Positions 52,334 through 62,434 of a stretch of 64,000 nucleotides of DNA are shown here, in pieces. Source of the DNA: an uncultured Lachnospiraceae bacterium (GTDB lineage: Bacteria; Bacillota; Clostridia; Lachnospirales; Lachnospiraceae); contig URDN01000003.1 of assembly GCA_900546495.1 (NCBI GenBank), positions 56,653 through 120,652 on the forward strand, written 5' to 3'. A program made the translations under genes and the position numbers. Position 1 is the first letter of the stretch. The number at the start of each line of letters is the position of its first letter. The notes beneath the pieces were generated by a model, which saw only the letters and a list, made by a program, of their open reading frames with translations, ran no database searches and was not told the origin of the DNA.

Positions 52334-53653
52334 TTACAGATCTTTCACATTCACAGCTGTAAAATCTTTTGTCACAATTCCTGCATCCATCAGTTTCTGC
52401 AACGCCATCAGGATACCAAGTTTCGCATGATACCAGGTCAGTCCACCCTGGAAATATACTGCATACGGCGGTTTGATCGGACCATCTGCACTCAGTTCAA
52501 TGGAAGACCCCTGTACAAAGGCCCCTGCTGCCATAATGACCTGACTGTCATAACCCGGCATATCCCAAGGTTCCGGTGTCACATAGGAATCCACCGGTGC
52601 AGCTGCCTGAATGCCCTGGCAAAATGCGATCACGCCTTCCGGACAGCCAAACGTCACTGCCTGAATAATATCATGACGGGACTCTGTGCTGTTTGGAATG
52701 ACCGGAAATCCGATTTTTTCAAAAATATTTGCCGCAAAGATTGCACCCTTTAATGCGCCGGACACAACGGTCGGTGCCTGAAACAGTCCCTGATAAAAGC
52801 TCTGGATTACGCCCAAGGATGCGCCGACTTCTTTTCCAAGTCCCGGAGAGGTCAGGCGGTAAGCCGCATTATCTACGCACTCTTTTTTACCAACGATATA
52901 ACCGCCGATCGGTGCCAGACCTCCACCAAGGTTTTTGATCAGGGAACCAACAATCATATCAGCTCCGACTTCTAACGGTTCCTGCTCCTCTACAAACTCT
53001 CCATAACAGTTGTCTACCATACAGATTACATCCGGTTTGATGGATTTTACAAAAGAAATCAGCTCTTTGATCCGCGCAACAGACAATGTCGGTCGTGTTT
53101 CGTAACCTTTGGAGCGCTGAATTGTTACTAATTTTGTACGCTCATTGATAGCGGCACGAATACCATCAAAATCAAAATCACGGTTGTTTAACAGATCTAC
53201 CTGTCGATAAGTAATCCCATACTCTGCCAGAGATCCTTTGGATGGGCGGATTCCAATGACTTCTTCTAACGTATCATACGGTTTTCCCACCGGGGAAAGC
53301 AGCTCATCACCCGGACGCAGATTAGACATCAGCGCCAGTGCCAGTGCATGAGTACCACAGGTGATCTGCGGGCGCACCAGCGCAGCTTCTCCATGGAAAC
53401 ACTCTGCATATACTTCTTCCAGTGTATCACGGCCAATATCATTGTAGCCGTAACCGCTGGTTGCCTGAAAACATTCTGCACTGACTCTGCATTTCTGCAT
53501 CGCATCAATAACTTTCATCTGATTATATTCTGTCGTCTGATCGATTCGGTCAAAACGTTCTTTTAATCCCTGCTCGATTTCTTTTCCAAATTCATAAACT
53601 TCTTTGGAAATTCCCATCTCGATATACTTATTCTCAATTAATTCTTCTGTCAT
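52334..53653 (-). CDS. PLP-dependent methionine gamma-lyase-like protein (YnbB family)
   Basis: A 439-residue fold-type I PLP enzyme of the aluminium-resistance/YnbB group. The PLP lysine is in VGSLIKNLGGGLAPIGGYI (about residue 238), with ITCGTHALALALMSNLRPGDELLSPVGKPYDT and CMVDNCYGEFVEEQEP around the cofactor. AGGAGG lies 6 nt before the ATG at 53653, so the ATG at 53659 that abuts it is rejected. Position near miaA and mutL matches other Firmicutes. The substrate is unknown. Confidence 0.88.
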   Translation of the reverse strand: MTEELIENKYIEMGISKEVYEFGKEIEQGLKERFDRIDQTTEYNQMKVIDAMQKCRVSAECFQATSGYGYNDIGRDTLEEVYAECFHGEAALVRPQITCGTHALALALMSNLRPGDELLSPVGKPYDTLEEVIGIRPSKGSLAEYGITYRQVDLLNNRDFDFDGIRAAINERTKLVTIQRSKGYETRPTLSVARIKELISFVKSIKPDVICMVDNCYGEFVEEQEPLEVGADMIVGSLIKNLGGGLAPIGGYIVGKKECVDNAAYRLTSPGLGKEVGASLGVIQSFYQGLFQAPTVVSGALKGAIFAANIFEKIGFPVIPNSTESRHDIIQAVTFGCPEGVIAFCQGIQAAAPVDSYVTPEPWDMPGYDSQVIMAAGAFVQGSSIELSADGPIKPPYAVYFQGGLTWYHAKLGILMALQKLMDAGIVTKDFTAVNVKDL

Positions 53654-53759
53654 ACTCATCCTCCTGTTTTCAAATCAAACTTGCGTGAGACCCGGCACGC
53701 AATTCCCGTCAATGCAAACTAATAAACTCATTTTCGAATTGCTATGCATCTACACAGAT

Positions 53760-54710
53760 TCATCGCAACATAGGATAAATCTCTTTTAAAATTGCTTCCA
53801 GTATTCTGGACTCGTCATAATTATAGTCCGGTTTATTCAGCCAGATCACGTCCCGCTCCCGGCGGAACCATGTAAGCTGGCGCTTTGCAAAATGTCTGGT
53901 ATCCCGTTTCAGTAAATAAACAGCTTCCTCATAGCTGATTTCACCATCCAGCCAGGAAAGAATTTCTTTATATCCCAGTCCCTGCATGGATACCATGCCT
54001 TTATGATACCCATTTGCACGCAGCCGTTTTACTTCTTCCACCAGTCCGTGTTCCAGCATCAAATCTACCCTGCGGTCGATCCGTTCATATAAATGTGCCC
54101 GCTCATCCGTCAGTACAAAATAACGGAAATCATATGGCGATTCTTTTGCGCGTTCCTGCTCATTGTGTCTGGAGATCGGTTCTCCGGTTTTTTCAAAATA
54201 TTCCAGCGCCCGGATCGTACGTTTCACATTATTTGCATGAATAATCTCTGCAGAAGCAGGATCTACTTTTTTTAACATCTCATGCAGCACTTCATTTCCC
54301 TGTTCTCTGGCAATCTTTGCATAACGTTCTCGAAGATCCGCATCTTCTTCCTGTTCGGTAAAATCAATATCGTATAACAACGCCTGGATGTAAAATCCGG
54401 TTCCTCCTGCCACGATTGGGATCTGCTCTTTCGCATAGATCTCCTTTAAGGCAGCTTTTGCCATTTCCTGAAAGCGAACCACATGAAATTCATCCTCCGG
54501 ATCCAGCACATCAATCAGATAATGATCTACTCCCTGCATTTCCTCTGGCATGACCTTGGCAGAACCAATATCCATCCCACGATATACCTGCATGGAATCC
54601 GCAGAAATTACCGCACCATTGATTCTTTTTGCCAGTGCAATGGACAGATCTGTTTTTCCGACAGCTGTCGGTCCGGTTAAAATTAATAATGGTTGTTTTT
54701 CTGTCTTCAT
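53760..54710 (-). CDS. miaA: tRNA dimethylallyltransferase MiaA
   Basis: A 316-residue enzyme that adds the isopentenyl group to A37 of tRNAs reading U-starting codons. It has the P-loop GPTAVGKTDLSIALAKR, the SADSMQVYRGMDIGSAK and DVLDPEDEFHVVRFQ stretches, VAGGTGFYIQALLY and the RQLTWFRRERDVIWL end. AAAGGATG precedes the ATG. It is 14 nt after mutL. Confidence 0.97.
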   Translation of the reverse strand: MKTEKQPLLILTGPTAVGKTDLSIALAKRINGAVISADSMQVYRGMDIGSAKVMPEEMQGVDHYLIDVLDPEDEFHVVRFQEMAKAALKEIYAKEQIPIVAGGTGFYIQALLYDIDFTEQEEDADLRERYAKIAREQGNEVLHEMLKKVDPASAEIIHANNVKRTIRALEYFEKTGEPISRHNEQERAKESPYDFRYFVLTDERAHLYERIDRRVDLMLEHGLVEEVKRLRANGYHKGMVSMQGLGYKEILSWLDGEISYEEAVYLLKRDTRHFAKRQLTWFRRERDVIWLNKPDYNYDESRILEAILKEIYPMLR

Positions 54711-54724
54711 CTATCTATCATCCT

Positions 54725-56791
54725 TTAAACAATACGCTTAAATTTCTTTTCGATCTCATATTTACTCATTGCAACAATGACTGGTCGTCCATGCGGACAA
54801 AAATAAGGATTATCCAGTGTCAGCAACTCGTCAATCAGATGTTCGATCTCCGGTCTGGATAACTTCTGATTGCCTTTGACGGCAGCCTTGCAGGACATGC
54901 TTGCGATTTTTTCCGCTACCAGCTCCGGCGTATCTTTCACTGACATGGAACTTAAACTGTCCATCAGTTCCAGCAGCAGACTCTGACTGTTTACCCCATA
55001 CAGGTTGCCCGGAACTGCTGTTACTGCGTACTCTTTTCCACCAAATGGTGAAATTTCATATCCCAGTTTTGTAAATTCCGGTAAAAATTTCTTTAACAAA
55101 ACTTCTTCCTGCATCGTCAAAGATAAAATAATCGACGGACTTATCATCTGAGAAGTAAACTCTTTGCTGTGATATGCTTTCATGGTCTGTTCAAAAAGCA
55201 CTTTTTCATGTGCAGCATGCTGATCGATCATATAAAACTGATCCTGAAACTCCACCAGCCAATAGGTATCAAACAGCTGCCCGATGATTCGATGCTGTGG
55301 ACGTGCTTCTTTGGAAAGCAATTTTAACTCCTCCCGTACAGAATCTTCCCGTACTGCATCACTGTGTTCACGTTGTTCTGCCAGATCATATAATGTCTGT
55401 TGCACGGCCTGTCCAATGACCGGATCCTGCGTTTTTGCTTCATGATCAACAGATTCTGCCTGTTCTGTATAGACAGCTTCATTGTCGGATACCAATGTTC
55501 CTGTTTCAGTACTTACTGTATCTTTCTGCTGTAAATTTTCTGCCCCAACAGTTTCTGCTGCTTTTGATCCATTTACCTCTTTTAACACTTCTGCCTGATT
55601 CTGAGCATTTTGAGTATTTACCGATGTCGGAATCTTTTGTTCCCACTTCGGATATTTACGCTCATAAGGACTGTCCTTTGCGACGGCAGCCCGCAGTTTT
55701 TCCAGACGTTTTGTCTCAAACGGCTCCGGAACTGTACCTGCTGCCGGAGCAGGACGTTTTTCTTCTTTTCGTTCTTCCTTTACAGCCACCTTGGGGATCA
55801 GTTCGCTCTCCCGCAGGCGCTCTGAAATCAGCGCCACAAGCTGATGATACATTTCTTCCCCGTTGGAAAAACGCATTTCCATTTTATTCGGATGAACGTT
55901 AACGTCCACCAGTGTACCATCCAGTGAAATAGTCAGTACCGTAAACGGATACTTATGCTGCATCATAAAACCGCGATAGCCATCTTCCAAAGATTTTGCG
56001 ATCAGACTGCTTTTGATATAACGTCCGTTAATAAAATAACTTTCAAAATTTCGGTTTCCTCTGGCAATGATCGGTTTTCCGATATAGCCTTCCACGGAAA
56101 ATCCCGGATAATCTGCCTGCACTTCCAGTAAATTGGCCGCGATATCTCTGCCATAAATATGATAAATAATATCTTTTAACTGTCCGTTTCCAGAAGTATG
56201 CAGACGGATCTGCCCGTTATTGATAAATTTAAAGGACACATCCGGATGGGAAAGTGCCATCCGCTCCATCAGATCATTGACATAACCCGCCTCTGTCTGA
56301 TTGGATTTCAAAAATTTCCGGCGCACCGGAGTATTGTAAAACAGATTTTTTACCAGAAAAGTCGTTCCGTTTGGTGCTCCAATCTCCTCTAAAGAAATCT
56401 CTTTACCACCTTCGATCAGATAGCGGCTTCCGGTAAACTGTTCCGGTGTCTTGGTGATCAGTTCTACCTGTGCAACCGCCGCAATACTGGAAAGTGCCTC
56501 ACCGCGAAATCCCAGAGAGGAAATTGTCACAAGATCCTCCACTTTCCGGATCTTGCTGGTGGAATGACGGTAAAATGCGATAGGAATCTGTGCCGCATCA
56601 ATACCGCAGCCGTTGTCCGTGATACGGATCAGTGACGTTCCACCATCTTTGATTTCCACCGTTACTGCAGATGCTTTCGCATCAATGGCATTCTCCACAA
56701 GCTCTTTAACAACAGAAGCAGGGCGCTCTACCACCTCTCCCGCTGCAATTTTATCTATAGTCTGTTCATCTAATACTTCTATCTGTGGCAT
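54725..56791 (-). CDS. mutL: DNA mismatch repair protein MutL
   Basis: A 688-residue GHKL ATPase. N-terminal motifs are KELVENAIDA, DNGCGI and GFRGEALSSI, a proline/acid-rich linker covers about 345-480, and the C-terminal dimer domain keeps the endonuclease metal motif DQHAAHEKVLFE plus CPHGRPV. So it is a nicking MutL, as expected where MutH is absent. AGGAGG precedes the ATG. mutS lies 9 nt upstream. Confidence 0.97.
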   Translation of the reverse strand: MPQIEVLDEQTIDKIAAGEVVERPASVVKELVENAIDAKASAVTVEIKDGGTSLIRITDNGCGIDAAQIPIAFYRHSTSKIRKVEDLVTISSLGFRGEALSSIAAVAQVELITKTPEQFTGSRYLIEGGKEISLEEIGAPNGTTFLVKNLFYNTPVRRKFLKSNQTEAGYVNDLMERMALSHPDVSFKFINNGQIRLHTSGNGQLKDIIYHIYGRDIAANLLEVQADYPGFSVEGYIGKPIIARGNRNFESYFINGRYIKSSLIAKSLEDGYRGFMMQHKYPFTVLTISLDGTLVDVNVHPNKMEMRFSNGEEMYHQLVALISERLRESELIPKVAVKEERKEEKRPAPAAGTVPEPFETKRLEKLRAAVAKDSPYERKYPKWEQKIPTSVNTQNAQNQAEVLKEVNGSKAAETVGAENLQQKDTVSTETGTLVSDNEAVYTEQAESVDHEAKTQDPVIGQAVQQTLYDLAEQREHSDAVREDSVREELKLLSKEARPQHRIIGQLFDTYWLVEFQDQFYMIDQHAAHEKVLFEQTMKAYHSKEFTSQMISPSIILSLTMQEEVLLKKFLPEFTKLGYEISPFGGKEYAVTAVPGNLYGVNSQSLLLELMDSLSSMSVKDTPELVAEKIASMSCKAAVKGNQKLSRPEIEHLIDELLTLDNPYFCPHGRPVIVAMSKYEIEKKFKRIV

Positions 56792-56800
56792 ACGTGCCTC

Positions 56801-59458
56801 CTACCAGCGATTTTTAATCTTATTCTGGATTTCATACAATTTGTTCATCGCTTCAAATGGTGTCATATTGGTCAGATCGATCTCACGGATCTCCTCGATG
56901 ATATCATCATCCTTGACCGTATCAAATAAGGACATCTGCGCCAGATCTACATCATCCGGCTTTTTGGTTTTTGCCTTATGCTGAGACGGAATCTCCGGCA
57001 GATTTGCTGCCAGATTGCTCATATTCGCACGTTCCAACTCCTCACAGATGACTTTTGCCCGCTCAATAACCGGATCCGGGACACCGGCCAGTTTGGCAAC
57101 CTGAATACCATAACTTCGGTCTGCTCCACCAGATACGATTTTTCGCAAAAATACAATATCATCGCCTTTTTCCTTGACTGCGATACAGTAATTATTGACA
57201 TTTGAAAGTTTTCCTTCCAGTTCCGTCAGTTCGTGATAATGTGTTGCGAACAAGGTCTTGGCACCAAGAATCTTCGGATTGCTGATATATTCGACAACCG
57301 CCCACGCAATGGAAAGTCCGTCAATGGTACTTGTTCCGCGTCCGATCTCATCCAAGATCAACAGACTGCTGCTTGTAGCATTCCGTAAAATATTGGCAAC
57401 CTCATTCATTTCTACCATAAAAGTACTCTGTCCGGAAGCCAGATCATCCGAAGCACCCACACGGGTGAAAATACGATCCACGATACCGATATTCGCACTC
57501 TGCGCCGGGACAAAACTTCCGACCTGCGCCATCAGAACGATCAGGGCATTCTGTCGCATATAAGTAGACTTTCCTGCCATGTTTGGTCCGGTGATAATAG
57601 CAATCCGGTTGTTTTTATTATCCAGATAGGTATCATTTTCGATAAACATATCGTTAGTGATCATTTTTTCCACCACAGGATGACGGCCGCTCTTGATATT
57701 TAAAATTCCTTTTTCGTTCATTTTGGGACGCACATAACTGTTCTGCTCCGCAACCAGCGCCAGGGAAGCAAACACATCCAGACCGGCAATTGCCTTTGCT
57801 GTGTGCTGAATTCGAACTACCTGCTCTGCAATCTGATTACGCACCCTGCAGAAAATCTCATATTCCAGTGCTGTCAGCTTATCCTCTGCACCAAGAATCG
57901 TTTCTTCTAATTCTTTTAACTCCGGTGTGATGTAACGCTCTGCATTGGTCAGCGTCTGTTTTCGTGTATAGTATTCCGGCACCAGATCCTTGTAAGAATT
58001 CGTTACCTCCAGATAATAGCCGAATACTTTGTTATATTTAATACGAAGATTTTTGATACCGGTCTTTTCCCGTTCTTCTTCTTCAATCCTGGCAAGCCAT
58101 GTCTTTCCTTCTGTCTTGGCATTTCGCAGATGATCCACCTGTTCGTCATAGCCGGTCTTGATCATACCGCCTTCCCGGATAGAAATCGGGGGCTCCTCCT
58201 CAATGGATTCTGTGATCAATGTACAGATGTCTGTCAGAGGATCTAACTCTTCATCCAATTCCCGCACCAGCGGACTGCTCAGATCCTGCAATAATGTCTT
58301 GATGGCAGGCAGCATTTCCAGAGAGGAACGAAACGCGATCAGATCTCTCGGGTTGGCTGTCTGATAAACCACACGGCTGATCAGTCGCTCCAGATCATAG
58401 ATCGGATTTAAGTATTCCCGCAGTTCCTCCCGGCAGATCATATTGTTTTTCAATTCTTCTACCATATCCAGACGGGCTTCGATCTGCTTTTTATCGATCA
58501 GCGGCTGTTCCAGATAAGAACGCAGGGTTCGTGCACCCATGGCAGTCTTCGTCTTATCTAATACCCAGAGTAAAGAGCCGCGTTTCTGTTTTTCACGTAA
58601 GGTCTCCACCAGCTCCAGATTCCGTCGCGTGGAACTGTCCAGTACCATGAATTTTCCAGTAGAATACGGTTCAATGGTTGTCATATGATCCAATGTCGTT
58701 TTCTGGGTTTCATACAAATATTTTAACAGGGAACCGGCAGCGATCACGCCACAGTTATAATCCCCTAATCCAAGACCGTCCAAAGATGCCACATGGAAAT
58801 GATCTTTTAACGTCGTTGCTGCCAGATCATCTCCAAAATACCATGACTCCAGAGAATAAATTGTGATGCCAAGACGATGACGCAGATCCTCCAGATCAAT
58901 GCCACTCATAAAAAAGGCTTCGTTTGAGATAATCTCGGACGGCATATATTTACTTATCTCATCCAGTAATTTGCGTTCAGAATCCAGTTCTGTCACAAAG
59001 TAAGCACCTGTTGTAACGTCTGCTACGGACACGCCGTATTTGTTATCCACATAGACGATACACATAATGTAATTATTTTTTGTTTCATCCAAGGCATAGG
59101 TATCCAGATTGGTGCCCGGAGTGACAATTCTTGTCACTTCACGTTTTACCAAGCCCTTTGCCTGTTTCGGATCCTCCACCTGCTCACAGATGGCAACTTT
59201 ATAACCTTTAGATACCAGCTTATTCAGATATCCTTCCACTGCATGAAAAGGAACTCCACACATCGGTGCACGCTCTTTTAAGCCACAGCTTTTTCCAGTC
59301 AGGGTGATTTCTAATTCTCTGGATGCTGTCAGGGCATCCTCAAAAAACATCTCATAAAAATCTCCCAGACGGTAAAACAGGATACAGTCTTTGTATTCCT
59401 GCTTTGTCTCCATGTATTTTTGCATCATAGGAGTCAGTTCTTCTATATTTATCTCCAT
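56801..59458 (-). CDS. mutS: DNA mismatch repair protein MutS
   Basis: An 885-residue mismatch sensor. The mismatch-binding Phe-x-Glu is in LGDFYEMF near residue 37, and GVPFHA follows. The ATPase has Walker A TGPNMAGKSTYMRQ, FTRVGASDDLASGQSTFMVEM and LLILDEIGRGTSTIDG. The C-terminus ends in FEAMNKLYEIQNKIK. GGAG precedes the ATG, which immediately follows the stop of the flavoprotein gene. Confidence 0.97.
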   Translation of the reverse strand: MEINIEELTPMMQKYMETKQEYKDCILFYRLGDFYEMFFEDALTASRELEITLTGKSCGLKERAPMCGVPFHAVEGYLNKLVSKGYKVAICEQVEDPKQAKGLVKREVTRIVTPGTNLDTYALDETKNNYIMCIVYVDNKYGVSVADVTTGAYFVTELDSERKLLDEISKYMPSEIISNEAFFMSGIDLEDLRHRLGITIYSLESWYFGDDLAATTLKDHFHVASLDGLGLGDYNCGVIAAGSLLKYLYETQKTTLDHMTTIEPYSTGKFMVLDSSTRRNLELVETLREKQKRGSLLWVLDKTKTAMGARTLRSYLEQPLIDKKQIEARLDMVEELKNNMICREELREYLNPIYDLERLISRVVYQTANPRDLIAFRSSLEMLPAIKTLLQDLSSPLVRELDEELDPLTDICTLITESIEEEPPISIREGGMIKTGYDEQVDHLRNAKTEGKTWLARIEEEEREKTGIKNLRIKYNKVFGYYLEVTNSYKDLVPEYYTRKQTLTNAERYITPELKELEETILGAEDKLTALEYEIFCRVRNQIAEQVVRIQHTAKAIAGLDVFASLALVAEQNSYVRPKMNEKGILNIKSGRHPVVEKMITNDMFIENDTYLDNKNNRIAIITGPNMAGKSTYMRQNALIVLMAQVGSFVPAQSANIGIVDRIFTRVGASDDLASGQSTFMVEMNEVANILRNATSSSLLILDEIGRGTSTIDGLSIAWAVVEYISNPKILGAKTLFATHYHELTELEGKLSNVNNYCIAVKEKGDDIVFLRKIVSGGADRSYGIQVAKLAGVPDPVIERAKVICEELERANMSNLAANLPEIPSQHKAKTKKPDDVDLAQMSLFDTVKDDDIIEEIREIDLTNMTPFEAMNKLYEIQNKIKNRW

Positions 59459-61054
59459 TTATTTCATCTCCTGCTGTAATATCGCTTCCGCAACTTTTAA
59501 GCCGTCCATGGCAGCAGACATAATGCCTCCCGCATAACCGGCTCCTTCCCCGCATGGATAGAGTCCGCGGATCACACTCTGAAAGGTCTCATCCCGATGA
59601 ATCCGCACCGGTGATGATGTCCGGCTTTCCACTCCGGATAAAATGCAGTCCGTCCGGTCAAAACCTGCAATTTTTCTGCCGTAGGCATGCATGCCCTCAC
59701 AAAAGGCTTCATTTAATGCTTCCGGGAAGATTTCTCTTAAATTGGCAAAATCATGCTGTCCTTTCACACAACTCTCGAAACTGCCGTAACCCTCACTTAC
59801 CTTTCCCTGTTCAAAATCGCAAAACAACTGCTGCGGTACTTTTCCTTTTGTCAGATTCCACGCTTTTTCCTCTAAACCGCGTTGAAAAGCAATACCAGAT
59901 AATGGATGACTGCCATTCGGATAATCCTCCGGAGTCACCGAAACAATAATTGCACTGTTTGCATTGTGACTGTCCCGCTTCCGGTAACTCATACCGTTTA
60001 CTGCCAGTCGATGTGGCTCGGAAGACGCATTGACCACAAAACCACCCGGACACATACAGAAAGAATACACACCTCGACCGTTTGATGCCTGATGTGTCAG
60101 TTTATATGCTGCGGTTGGCAGCAGGTTCATATCCGCATCTGTACCATACTGACTGTGATTGATCATTTCCTGCGGATGTTCCACACGCATGCCGACGGCA
60201 AAGGATTTTGCCACCATCGGAATCTGACGTTCATAGAGCATTTCAAATGTATCTCTTGCACTGTGCCCAATTGCCAGCACCAGATTTGACACCTCATGCC
60301 ATTCCTGTCCGTTGATTTCAATCGCACACACATTTCCGTCTTTGATGCGAAGATCCGTCACTTTGGAAGAAAAATGGAACGCTCCTCCCAGACGAATAAT
60401 TTCCTGTCGCATCTGTGTTACTACATTTCGCAGTACATCCGTTCCCACATGTGGTTTTGCCACATATAAAATATCCTCCGGTGCTCCAAATTTCACAAAA
60501 GTTTCCAGCACGTAACGGCCTCGTCCAAATTTATCTTTTACTAACGTATTTAATTTTCCATCGGAAAACGTACCGGCTCCGCCTTCACCAAACTGTACAT
60601 TGGATTCCGGATTCAAGCTGCCCTCTGACCAGTAGATTTCCACATCCTGCTGACGTTCTTCTACCGCTTTTCCACGTTCATACACCTGCGGGCACAAACC
60701 GCACTGGGCCAGCTCATAGGCGGCAAAAAGTCCCGCCGGACCTGCGCCGATGACGGCGGTCTTAATGTCCGAACCATTCTCCGGTTTTACCGGAATCTGG
60801 TACTCTACCGGATGTACTTCCTGCACATGCGCCGGATTTTTCTTTACCTTCTGATGCTCGTCCACCACCAAATGAACCGTATATGTATAAGATAAGGCAT
60901 CTTTTTTTCTGGCATCCACGGACTGTTTGATGATCTGCATATCCAATACTTTCTTCGTCGGAATTTGAGACAGCGCACACGCTTTTTTCAAAATATGTTC
61001 TTTTGTATGTGCCAACGGTACCGAAATCTGTGATACACGAATTACTTTCTTCAT
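59459..61054 (-). CDS. FAD-dependent dehydrogenase of unknown substrate
   Basis: A 531-residue flavoprotein. The first 85 residues are a small domain with basic ends; the Rossmann FAD fold starts at about residue 100 with AVIGAGPAGLFAAYELA. Conserved QFGEGGAGTFSDGKLNT, LAIGHSARDTFEML, VGMRVEHPQEMIN and CEGAGYAGGIMSAAMDGLK mark the group of uncharacterised FAD-dependent dehydrogenases found widely in Clostridia. GGAGAAC precedes the ATG. It is directly followed by mutS. Confidence 0.85.
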   Translation of the reverse strand: MKKVIRVSQISVPLAHTKEHILKKACALSQIPTKKVLDMQIIKQSVDARKKDALSYTYTVHLVVDEHQKVKKNPAHVQEVHPVEYQIPVKPENGSDIKTAVIGAGPAGLFAAYELAQCGLCPQVYERGKAVEERQQDVEIYWSEGSLNPESNVQFGEGGAGTFSDGKLNTLVKDKFGRGRYVLETFVKFGAPEDILYVAKPHVGTDVLRNVVTQMRQEIIRLGGAFHFSSKVTDLRIKDGNVCAIEINGQEWHEVSNLVLAIGHSARDTFEMLYERQIPMVAKSFAVGMRVEHPQEMINHSQYGTDADMNLLPTAAYKLTHQASNGRGVYSFCMCPGGFVVNASSEPHRLAVNGMSYRKRDSHNANSAIIVSVTPEDYPNGSHPLSGIAFQRGLEEKAWNLTKGKVPQQLFCDFEQGKVSEGYGSFESCVKGQHDFANLREIFPEALNEAFCEGMHAYGRKIAGFDRTDCILSGVESRTSSPVRIHRDETFQSVIRGLYPCGEGAGYAGGIMSAAMDGLKVAEAILQQEMK

Positions 61055-61183
61055 GTTGTCCTGTTCTCCATTTTATGTTTTTCTGATTATAATTTCACTT
61101 ACTCAGTGTTAAAATCAATAATGATTCCTGTTTTTCCAAAATCAATTTTTAATAGTATTCTCTATTAACTTGCCTTTGTTTTA

Positions 61184-62422
61184 TTACCTATTTCTTGCGG
61201 CATTTTTTCCTGCCACCGTTCCGCTGGACCACGCCCACTGCAGGTTATAACCACCACAGATGCCATCTACGTTTACGATCTCACCGGCGAAATAAAGCCC
61301 CGGGACCAGACGGGATTCCATTTCCTCCGTCAATTCTTTTAACGGAACTCCGCCACAGGTCACCTGCGCGAAGTCAAATCCACGTGTGTCCGTGATCGTA
61401 AGTGTCGTCCGCTTCAGCGCCTGCATCAATTTTTTTATCGCTGCGAACCGCCGTTTCTCCGGAATATCTGACACATGTTTTGCATGCAGTCCCGCGCAGA
61501 GCATACCAGCCAGTTTCTCATTGACAACTCCTGATAATAACTGCTGCCAGCTCTCATGCTCCGATGCACTTGCAATCTGCTTCTGCAAAAAAGTTTCCAT
61601 CTGTTCTGCTGAATATTCCGGGATAAAATCAAGCTCTGCCCGCACACTTTGTCCCTGCGCCAGTGCAATGGATGCATAACGGCTCACCTGAAAGACCGGA
61701 ATACCGGAAATACCATAATCCGCAAACTGTACTTCCCCGGTGTCCTCTGCCACGCATTGATTCTCTATAAAAAGCGATACTGTCGCATCTGCCCGGACAC
61801 CGCTGGTCTGCCTTAACCATTTTGCATCCGCATACAATGCAGTCAATGCCGGCAGCGGTGTCGCAATCTCATGTCCAAAGGATTTTGCATAAATATAGCC
61901 ACTTCCATCACTTCCTGTCTTCGGTGCAGCTTTTCCTCCAGTGGCAAGAATACAGCTTTTCGACTGAAATATGCCACTTTTCGTATCAAATATAAAGTCG
62001 TCCTCTTTTCGCTGAATTTTTCGAATGCCGATCTCCTGAAAAATCACAACACCAAGCTGTTCTGCCTGTGTAAGCAGAGCATTTCGTATCGTTGCCGCCT
62101 GCCCGCTGCGTGGATAGAGATATCCCTGACGGCTTTTTGAGAGTACACCAGTATCCTCAAAAAATGCAATGGTATCCTTTTCGGAAAACTGTTTCAAGAT
62201 ATGCAATACAAAGGCAGGAGAATCGCTTCGATAACAGCTTTCCCCCTGCAGCTCATTCGTAAAATTGCACTTACCGTTTCCGGTGGCAAGTATTTTCTTT
62301 CCTGAAACAGTATGATGATCCAGAATTGCTGTATGCGCTCCTTCTCTGGCAGCCTGAATCGCTGCCATCAGTCCGGCGGCTCCGCCGCCGACCACGATTA
62401 CATCATAAATCTGTTCTTTCAC
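61184..62422 (-). CDS. BaiN/HI0933-family flavoprotein
   Basis: A 412-residue NAD(P)/FAD-dependent oxidoreductase. The dinucleotide-binding start is VIVVGGGAAGLMAAIQAAREG, then GKKILATGNGKCNFTN, LATGGKAAPKTGSDGSGY and the end GLYFAGEIVNVDGICGGYNLQWAWSSG typical of HI0933-like proteins. One member (BaiN) was implicated in bile-acid dehydroxylation, but most are uncharacterised. The start is GTG with AAGGAG upstream. Confidence 0.88.
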   Translation of the reverse strand: MKEQIYDVIVVGGGAAGLMAAIQAAREGAHTAILDHHTVSGKKILATGNGKCNFTNELQGESCYRSDSPAFVLHILKQFSEKDTIAFFEDTGVLSKSRQGYLYPRSGQAATIRNALLTQAEQLGVVIFQEIGIRKIQRKEDDFIFDTKSGIFQSKSCILATGGKAAPKTGSDGSGYIYAKSFGHEIATPLPALTALYADAKWLRQTSGVRADATVSLFIENQCVAEDTGEVQFADYGISGIPVFQVSRYASIALAQGQSVRAELDFIPEYSAEQMETFLQKQIASASEHESWQQLLSGVVNEKLAGMLCAGLHAKHVSDIPEKRRFAAIKKLMQALKRTTLTITDTRGFDFAQVTCGGVPLKELTEEMESRLVPGLYFAGEIVNVDGICGGYNLQWAWSSGTVAGKNAARNR

Positions 62423-62434
62423 TAAAAACTCCTT

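Noticed and set aside
59811..60053. Minus-strand frame within the FAD dehydrogenase gene
   Set aside because: It is in a different frame of a well-supported coding region and has no start signal.
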